Shown here in pieces: positions 63,820-64,000 of a stretch of DNA of 64,000 bases. The position numbers and the translations under genes were made by a program. The stretch comes from Lunularia cruciata (Eukaryota > Streptophyta > Marchantiopsida > Lunulariales > Lunulariaceae): assembly GCA_948567375.1 (NCBI GenBank), contig OX419756.1:24194333-24258332 (forward strand), written 5' to 3'. Each line of letters starts with the position of its first letter. The stretch's first letter is position 1. The notes beneath the pieces were generated by a model. That model did not search any database. It saw nothing but the letters and a program-made list of their open reading frames with translations, and was not told the DNA's origin.

Positions 63820-64000
63820 TATGGTACACACATTTTTTTGGGGACAATTTTTAGGATAAAATCTGTATTTTAAGTAGAAAAGAAGGTTAGATGAAGAAGA
63901 TTGGTGTACTTGGATCCAAAGTCAAAAATCCAATCTGACCCAAGGAAGTTGACTTTGTATTGGAGGAGAAGAAGACTTAGATTGGACTTGGGAGGATGGA
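63820..64000 (+). mobile_element. TG..CA element D, left end, cut by window
   Basis: TATGGTACACACATTTTTTT resembles the left end of element A, and the following 150 bp match A around 37340-37400 (GACTTTGTATTGGAGGAGAAG, GATTGGACTTGG). The first dinucleotide is altered. The rest lies beyond the window. Confidence 0.55.

Overview
The window is nuclear DNA of a plant, most likely an early-diverging land plant such as a moss. The reasons are a plant-type NADP-malic enzyme with 18 short exons and mostly 90-500 bp introns, a plant-type sterol C-14 reductase, a plant p34 (AAGAB-like) gene, and gene islands set in a thick layer of nested, decayed LTR and non-LTR retrotransposons. The species call is inference and is weak. 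No bacterial, organellar, tRNA, rRNA or CRISPR feature is visible.

Layout. 1-5.8 kb: gene-poor, with two very short LINE-tail insertions. 5.8-8.4 kb (-): six-exon adaptin-binding protein p34 gene. 9.1-9.2 kb: a LINE-tail insertion beside a 67-bp copy of p34 exon 1. 10.6-15.5 kb: an R2-like LINE copy (-) split by a Ty3-type gag-only LTR element (12445-15061, TSD TAGCA) whose LTR carries an ordered heat-shock-element-like cluster. 15.5-19.3 kb: AT-rich, no gene. 19.3-22.4 kb: a second, longer copy of the same LINE (+). 24.9-30.6 kb (+): NADP-malic enzyme. 32.2-33.3 kb (-): intronless delta14-sterol reductase. 34.3 kb to the end: a transposon pile. Its base is an old minus-strand Ty3/gypsy element (here E1, about 34.3-59.1 kb) that encodes gag zinc knuckles, protease, a C5-cytosine DNA methyltransferase domain, reverse transcriptase, RNase H, integrase and a PHD finger. 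E1 is interrupted by three TG..CA elements or LTRs (A, B, S4), by a younger 9.6-kb Ty3 element (E2, 692-bp LTRs, TSD GGCC) that itself contains element C, and by solo LTRs of the E2 family (S1-S3).

How it fits together. The three host genes serve unrelated housekeeping roles: AP-complex assembly, malate/pyruvate metabolism with NADPH supply, and sterol synthesis. The retroelements record a clear order of insertion, because reading frames and target-site duplications join exactly across several insertions. The most notable content is (1) the methyltransferase- and PHD-bearing Ty3 element, (2) a family of extremely 5'-truncated LINE tails with a conserved stem-loop and 9-19 bp flanking repeats, (3) a TG..CA element family whose long member carries a coiled-coil reading frame, and (4) an LTR promoter with a contiguous GAA/TTC array. 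Coordinates of host-gene exons were checked by hand for splice sites and frame; boundaries of old transposon fragments are approximate.
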